Source of the DNA: Diplosphaera chodatii
Lineage: Eukaryota > Chlorophyta > Trebouxiophyceae > Prasiolales > Stichococcaceae
Direction of reading: 5' to 3'
Assembly (NCBI GenBank): GCA_032358165.1
Contig: JAALGY010000052.1
Span: 1,054,001-1,118,000, forward strand
DNA: 64,000 nt
Shown one piece after another: positions 57,862-64,000 of the stretch. A model generated the notes under the pieces. It ran no database searches. It had not been told where the DNA came from and saw only the letters and a list, made by a program, of their open reading frames with translations. Both the position numbers and the translations under genes were made by a program. Within the stretch, counting starts at the first letter, position 1. Each line of letters opens with the position of its first letter.

Positions 57862-58545
57862 CCGATCATCACGTGGACTTTGTACATACCTGTCTATCAC
57901 GGTACTCAATGACTGCATATGTCTACCATCCACAAATCAACAGGAGGCTGCTCGCCATCATGTTTGTGGAAGTGGCGGCGACACTGCCTGCACGACCAGC
58001 CGCATCACTTGCTGGCGCCCGCTGCCCTCCGTGCAGTGCCCACCTCACACGCGTTCACCTGCGCAGTGCAAGCAAAGCAGATCAGCAGTGACCAGGACCT
58101 GTCGAGGCATTTCCTGCAGCGCGCTGCAGCCAGCAGACAGGCCGTGACACGCACCTTGGCGGCAAAGCGCAGGGAGCACAGCGACTCTGGCGCAGCGGCT
58201 GGAGCCGGTGCAACATTCACAAACATGAGCGTCTTCGCATCGCCCCCCAGCGCCGGCTGCACACGATGATATGTGCAGGTCAGCAGGCTGCTGTGTGCAA
58301 TAGCGTCACATGGCAGGCGGAGATGTGCGAGCATCACGGGATGCAGAGGCGAATTTGGGGCACTTGCACCTGCAGCAGCCAGGTGAGCTTGGAGTTGCGG
58401 TATGGGATGTGCGCCTCCTTGTTGGCCAGCGCCATGATGACGTCACCTGCACACGAGCAGGGGCAGCATGATGATAAGGCCGCCTTTTGGTATGGCCGAT
58501 CCCCATGCGGGACCACTGAGCACAGCAAGCATTTGGTACACTTTG
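57862..58545. repeat. Segmental duplication copy B (in the intact kinesin gene)
   Basis: Matches 54678-55432 over the last three kinesin exons, their introns and about 150 bp of 3' flank. The copies diverge on one side inside the intron upstream of exon 58370..58446. Confidence 0.85.
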
Positions 58546-61500
58546 GTGGTGGACTGGGGCTGCGGTGAACCCATGACGCCGTGCACGGGCTGAGCCGCCA
58601 CACGCACCCAGCGCGGACAGGCTCTTGTTGATGTTCTGCGTCTCCTTGAGGCGGTCGCCCTGTGCCAGGGAGCGCGACAGCCGCTCGCTGCCCGCCAGGT
58701 CGATCAGGTTCAGCGCGCCTGCGGGGCACGGCACATAACCCAGCATTGAGCCACTTGGTTGCTCACATACCAACATACCCACCATCTCCACTCTGCGGCC
58801 TTGGCACATCTGCAACACGAAAGAGCAGCGTGTACAACACGGGTTTCGAAGAACAGTACCCAGAGTGACCAAGCCCAGGCCGGGCGCGTGCACCTGAGAC
58901 CGTCTGGCCGCTGGCGGTGTTGCGCCCCGAGATGGACAGCATGAACACCATGTGCGAGCGGCTGGAGTGCTCGTTCAGCGCCGTGGCGCCCACCGCGCGG
59001 TGCTTCATGGCGCGCTCCAGCAGCGACGCCACCTGCACGCGGACAGGCCCTCTCAGCTGCGCGTCCAGCGGTACACAGGCACTGCTGCCCACGCCGCTAC
59101 CTGCCGCAGATCCCTGGTCCAGCAAGTGAAGGTCCTGACACACAATGCCGGTGTGGCACGCGACTTGACACAGACCGGGCAGGTGCGCAGCGGTGGCTGC
59201 CTCTGCAGCACGGACGGCACCTTGTCGGGCCGCCGCACGTCCAGCGCCTCGATGTAGCTCACCGATGTGCCGCCCCGGTCGTCATGTGACACCTGCGCCA
59301 CCAAAGACGCTCAAGCGGCTGATGTCACACGTCTGCACAACCAAAGGTGCTGCTGGTGCATGCAGGCGCCGCTTGCCCCATTCCTGTCCGCAGCGACTGG
59401 CGGCCGCAGCCAGCCTGCACCGCTCCACTGTGCGCACCGAGTGCTTCTTGCCAGCTGGCGGCCCCTTGCCCAGCAGGTCCCTGTACTCCTCGTTGTAGCA
59501 CTCCAGCATGCTTGCCTGCGAGCGCGTGTGAGGTTGGTCTGTCGGCTGATTCCGCTATGGTGCAGCGACCTTCCAGACCCATGTCAGCACACGGATGCAT
59601 GGGGTCCAGGTTGCAACAGCACATGTTGGCTATGCCACTGCAGGGGCCACCTTCATGTCGAAGGACCAGCCGGAGGCCTCCAGCTCTGCGGAGGCAGCAA
59701 ACAGCTGCGCCATGGCTCGCGGGATCATGCCGTGCTGTGCCGGCGTGCCCAGCATCGTGTGCGTCTTGCCCGAGCCCGTGGCCCCTACACCCAAATGTGT
59801 GTGTGTGTGCATCGCTATGCTTGGCAATTACCTAGGGCTAGGATGAGATGTCTTGCAGGTGTTAGGTGGCCTTTGAAGGTGACTCACCGTAGGCAAAGAT
59901 GCAGACGCGGTAGCCATCAAGTGCCGACTGCACCAGCTGCGAGATCTCATCAAACACCTCCTCCTGCGGTGCACACGGGATTTGTCTCTGAAGTCTTTGC
60001 CGCAGTACGCGGTGCTGGGTAAACGAAACTGTTGCTCCCGGCTCTGCTAGGGACATGCACACCTGGCTGGCGGCCGGGCCAAACACGCGGTCGAAGGCAA
60101 AGCTGTAGCGCTCGCTGCTGCCGGGCCGGTCACCCGCTGGCACCATCAGGTCCAGGGCTCTGCCTGCAGCACGTGCCTTGGACAATCACCGGTGGCGGAC
60201 AACAGGTGCAATCGTGGGTGCCGCTGCAGCCCCTCTCGCGGTCTTGCGCACCTTCACCCGATGTCGGCAGCTCGCAGGCTGTCTCTCCACTCTCACTGTC
60301 AGCCGCTGGCCGCACGCGGCAGAACACGCGGATGTTGCCTTTCAGCTCCTGCATCAGCAAGATGCGCAGCACTTACAACACCTCCAGCATCAACCGGCAC
60401 AGTCCACAGGTTGAGCGTGCCCACTTTTGTGTGTGCGCTTGGCGTTGGTACGAAGAGACCTTCCGCACAATGCTGTGGCAAAGATCTCTACCAGCACGGC
60501 ATTGTGCAACTTGCGCCGCATGGCTTCCAGCTCGCCGATGCGTGCCTGCGCCACGGCGAGCGATGCCCGCGCCTCTGTCAGCTGTGAGCCCAGGCCTGCT
60601 GCCTGCATAATGCTTGAGTGACCATGCTCAGCCAGATGGTAGTCGATACAGGCTCATGTGACAGCCGTCCCTTCCAGTTGTTGCCAAACCTTGAACATAC
60701 CTCGTCAGCATGGGTGTGTCAGGATCACCTCACGGCCATGGCCTTCGGTGGCAGCGTCTGCTGCTGCTTTGGCCGCCCTCACGGCATCCAGTTCGGCCTG
60801 CAGCTGCCTGTTGGCCTCCGCCTGCAAGGTGCGAGTCTTCCTGCTGATTGATCACGCTTCTGCAGTTGTCATCTGTGTGAGGATGGACTTGAGTGTCCAT
60901 GAGCAGCGTGCGCCAGTTGCACTGTCTTTGCTTAGCGTTCAGCAAGCAGCTGGTCGTATCCCTACCTGCGCCTGGCTCTGCGCATTCAGCAGGGCGCTGG
61001 CCGCCTGCTCGGCTGCAAGCACCTCCGCCGTGTTGCCGGACGCTTCTCGCGCTGACGCCAGCTGCTCCCGCGCTGCCGCCAGGTCCTTGTTGCATCGTGA
61101 TCACCCAGTGGGATGTCAGGATCCTCTTGATACAACAGCGAGCCTCTGTGCATCACAACGGTGAGCTGACGGTTGCCCATATATAGCCGCATGCCCCGCA
61201 CCGACACAGCAGAGTCGCGTGCTGAGGTCATGGCGGCCAGCTCGCCCCGCAGGCGCGCAGCATCCCCCGCTGCAGCGTCGCGAGCCGTCTCCGTCGTGCT
61301 GCAGGTCGCCTGCAACGGACCAGGCCAACGTGTGCATGAGATTCCTGGCTACACCCTGGCCTGTAAACTGCTGTTCTCCAGGGCACATGCACTTGCCAGC
61401 ACGGGTGCTGCCACAGGCCTACGTGCAGCCCCACCTGCGCGGTGCGCATCGCGGCCTCTGCAGCTGTCAGCTGGCCACGCAGGCCGGCAGCTTCCTCTGC

Positions 61501-63062
61501 AAGAACATCGCGCGCGGCTGTGATGGTTGCAGCTGTGGCTTGCGCCTCTTTGAGCTCGCCCTGCAGAGAGCAATGCAGCTGGCTCAACGTAACACAAAGC
61601 TTGCCCTCAACCTTCACATTGCCTGTCAGGTGCCAAATGAATGGCATGCTGCAGACACTGGAAGCTTGCCTGCAGCTTGGCGTTGTATTCCTGCAGCTGC
61701 CCATTGTACCGCTGCGACTGGCCATGCAGCTCGTCCAGCGACGCTACCTTGCAGGCGCAAGCTCACTCGGTATCAGAGACATAGGGGAAAGTCAGTTTGC
61801 TCATGTTCGGGACAGTGCCCTGTGTGCTCAAACATGCATGTGCGACGGCTTCACGCAGCTATGGGAATCAGTTGCTTGTACAAGAAGCACGGTTGAGTAC
61901 CTGCTTGCGGGCCTCTGACAGCTGCTCCTGTGCCGTGGCCGCCTCCTGCCTGCTGGCCGCCAGCGCCTCCTGCGCCGCGTCCCGCTCAGCCTCGACGCCG
62001 TCCAGCCGCTCCTGCAGGGCCGCCAGCTTGGCCGCCTCCGCTGCCGTGGCGCCCTGCGCTTCCTTCAGCTGGCTCTGCAGATGGCAATTGCCACGGCACG
62101 TCAGCTGTGTTTGTGCACCAGACACGGCCGGCTGCCCTTGAATTGCTGTCACACTTGCTGCAGCACACAGCCCTGATGACCCAAAGCTGCTGCAGGCACC
62201 TGTGCTGTGGCGACCTCGGCGCGCAGCTCCGCCAGCGCTGCCTCGTTCGCCACCACCGCAGCCTCGCGTGCCTTCTCCTCGGCCACCAGGTCAGTCATGA
62301 GCGCCTCCAGGTCCGACTCTTGCCTGCCGGCAGTGTGTAGGATGCTGAAAGTCCTGATCCCTAATGTGCATCATATGCTCCAGCACCCCTTTGTGAGGGT
62401 TGGCAGATCAGCCCGCTCCGTCAGCTCCTGGAAGGTTCCTTTCACCCCGATCACGTTTCTTCAAGGAGTGTGTGCACGCGGCACTGCTCACGAGCGGGTG
62501 AGGTGGAGCAGGTGGCGGCCCGCTGCGCGCAGCCGCCGCATGTGCGCCGCCATGGCGTCCGCCTTGACCTTGGGGTCGTCCTTCTTCTTGAACGCCAGCT
62601 TGTGCGCCAGGCAGTGCTCCAGCGTCCAGCCGGTGGCCGCTGCCACCGCGTCCCAATCCTCGCAGTCCTGTGGCGAGAGCGTGGCGTTGCTGGTGTGAGG
62701 CCCTGTGCAGCTCCGGAAATTGAGTATCGGTGCATCGAGAACACGGACAGCTCCACAGCTTGGCCAGGCCTGGCGTCCAATCGTCACGGCGCACCATCGT
62801 CACGGTGATGCCCGTGGTCGCTGCAGATGCTGTTGATGCTGCAGGTGCTGCCTTCTTGGCGGGGGGCTCCACATCCGCATCTTGGCCACTCAGCCGGCGC
62901 TTGTTGCCCAGAGTGTTTTCCTGCGCCACAGGCGGAATGATAAGCATTGACCGCCTGCACTCCGCGCTTCACAACACACAGCTAGCCGAACAAACAAGAA
63001 CAGGCACGCACCATTTCCGTCAGCGGCCCTTCCCACGGGGGATGCGGGATCTTGCTGCTCAT
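58005..63062 (-). CDS. Kinesin-14 (C-terminal motor, minus-end directed)
   Basis: The first exons are complement(63012..63062) and complement(62795..62920); the last are 58370..58446, 58155..58256 and 58005..58058. Intervening exons were recognised but not all bounded. The N-terminus [17 protein letters not shown] is followed by a basic stretch with KKAAPAAS. An unusual block [20 protein letters not shown] follows, then long coiled-coil exons (for example [20 protein letters not shown]). The neck and motor read [10 protein letters not shown]...[14 protein letters not shown], with P-loop [10 protein letters not shown], switch I NEHSSRSH, switch [10 protein letters not shown] and [14 protein letters not shown]. 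The neck preceding a C-terminal motor defines kinesin-14. It acts on microtubules in the spindle, or elsewhere in vesicle transport. The P-loop itself spans a splice junction (part near 59780, part near 59880). Confidence 0.9.
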
Positions 63063-63755
63063 TGTTGCAGAGCCAGTTGTCAAGCTCGAAGCGCTAGACC
63101 CCCACCCTTGCCTGCATGCGCTTCAGCGTGCAGCCATGCAGTTCAGCTGCCACGCAGCCTTATGGCTGCCTTTCACGTCGAGACGGAGACCTGAGCTGCT
63201 TGCAATGCAGATTATCCTGGCGAGAGCTGTCGATCCCAAATGCAACGAGGCCTTGCACCACGCCAGTCCCCGCCAACCTCCGGCAACACTGGCCTGATCA
63301 AGCAACAGGCAAACGCTTGAAGCACATGAAGTCTTATCTGCGCGTCGACCGTCGAGCGTGCGATGCGTGAGTCCGGGTTGTGTTACCGACAGACAGAGAT
63401 CCAGGGTATACGTTTCGTAGGCGCAGGTGCTTCCACTGCTGCCACGCTTCCCGCCAATGTCCACTGACCACTGTCAGACAGGAAGGGATTGCTCGAGGGG
63501 CAAATGGTCACGAACCTCGAGTCTGTCGCATCTGAGCATCGCTAGCATCCACGCAGCCAGGCAGTAGCCGTTTGCTCGCTGTCTTGTTATGTTTAGCATG
63601 CATCACAATGCCGCATCTGCAGTACTCTAGATTATTGACATGAACAGGACCCTGCGTTGCTTGATGGTCGGCTGTGGAAGTCAAGGCTCTACCGTTGAGC
63701 ACTTGCTGCGGACGTGCTTGGCATAGACGGTGCACACTGCGGCAGGCTCTGCTTC
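63063..63755. promoter_or_regulatory. Presumed divergent promoter, kinesin / partial gene
   Basis: About 690 bp between two divergent start codons. No coding signal found. Confidence 0.35.
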
Positions 63756-64000
63756 ATGGCATATGGCGGATCCTGGCCCAGCGCCAAGCGGCAGCGCACA
63801 AAGCGCCGGGAGGTGCCGGACCTGAATCCCAGCGATGCAGGGTTCATCCCCGAGGTGTCCCTCCCGAACTTTGCTGCCGCAGCCCAGCGCGACGCTGCGC
63901 GCACAGCGGTGCAAGGCTACTCACAGGTTTGGCGTCTCACCAGGGCATCGTGCTCATCTCCATGTGCACTGTAAAAGTTGTTTCGTGCAGTGTGCTTTCG
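63756..64000 (+). CDS. First exon of an unidentified nuclear-type protein (runs off the window)
   Basis: ATG 63756 opens MAYGGSWPSAKRQRTKRREV, continues DLNPSDAGFIPEVSLPNF and AAAAQRDAARTAVQGYSQ, and stops at a GTTTGG donor after 63926, giving 57 codons. The KRQRTKRR cluster resembles a nuclear localisation signal. Too little is present to name a family. The start was chosen as the first ATG in the open frame with coherent amino-acid content. Confidence 0.5.

Noticed and set aside
1..64000. Bacterial-type operons, CRISPR arrays, phage or insertion sequences
   Set aside because: No spaced direct repeats, integrase or transposase motifs; gene spacing and introns are nuclear eukaryotic.

Overview
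The window is nuclear DNA of a green alga (Chlorophyta, probably Trebouxiophyceae or Chlorophyceae). The grounds are GC-rich coding sequence, many short introns (about 80-250 nt, mostly GTGCG/GTGAG...GCAG), TGTAA near some 3' ends, and plant-type proteins: a VAR2-type FtsH, an ABC1K kinase, SnRK2, a plant-type snurportin and a membrane-anchored bZIP. There are no operons, prophages or CRISPR arrays. I joined exons by hand, requiring splice sites, matching codon phase and family alignment; most models close in frame from ATG to stop.

Layout. 1-4301 (+): 3' part of an RRM+SPOC protein (FPA/Spen-like). 4375-5253 (-): cyclic phosphodiesterase copy A. 5785-8976 (+): YqgE/AlgH-domain protein. 9374-11776 (-): arabinose-5-phosphate isomerase (SIS + CBS). 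12257-13181 (+): cyclic phosphodiesterase copy B, with exon lengths nearly identical to copy A.

13757-25704: three paralogous bZIP-like genes (13757-16630 -, 20386-22592 +, 23620-25704 +) around an intronless chloroplast FtsH gene (17580-19754 -). All three have a basic region of the fungal Yap1/Pap1 type and a shared C-terminal helical region I cannot name. 26438-26819 (-): a 90-residue membrane protein. 27056-30858 (+): a fourth bZIP, membrane-anchored and bZIP17/28-like. This 17-kb bZIP cluster is the most interesting part of the window.

31365-36851 (-): ABC1K kinase. 37551-42747 (+): eight-repeat Pumilio protein. 43524-45550 (+): glycine-rich protein with a duplicated exon. 45963-48206 (-): TPR + J-domain co-chaperone. 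48290-about 48900 (-): uncertain small gene. 49898-50947 (-): SnRK2 kinase, one exon. 51722-54403 (-): snurportin-1. 54827-55348 (-): duplicated 3' end of a kinesin gene. 55513-57423 (-): unrecognised 604-residue protein. 58005-63062 (-): the full kinesin-14 gene. 63756 to the end (+): first exon of a gene that leaves the window.

The genes are functionally unrelated housekeeping and regulatory loci, as expected of a nuclear chromosome. The shared themes are post-transcriptional control (SPOC, PUF, snurportin), chloroplast maintenance (FtsH, ABC1K) and local gene duplication (bZIPs, phosphodiesterases, kinesin tail).
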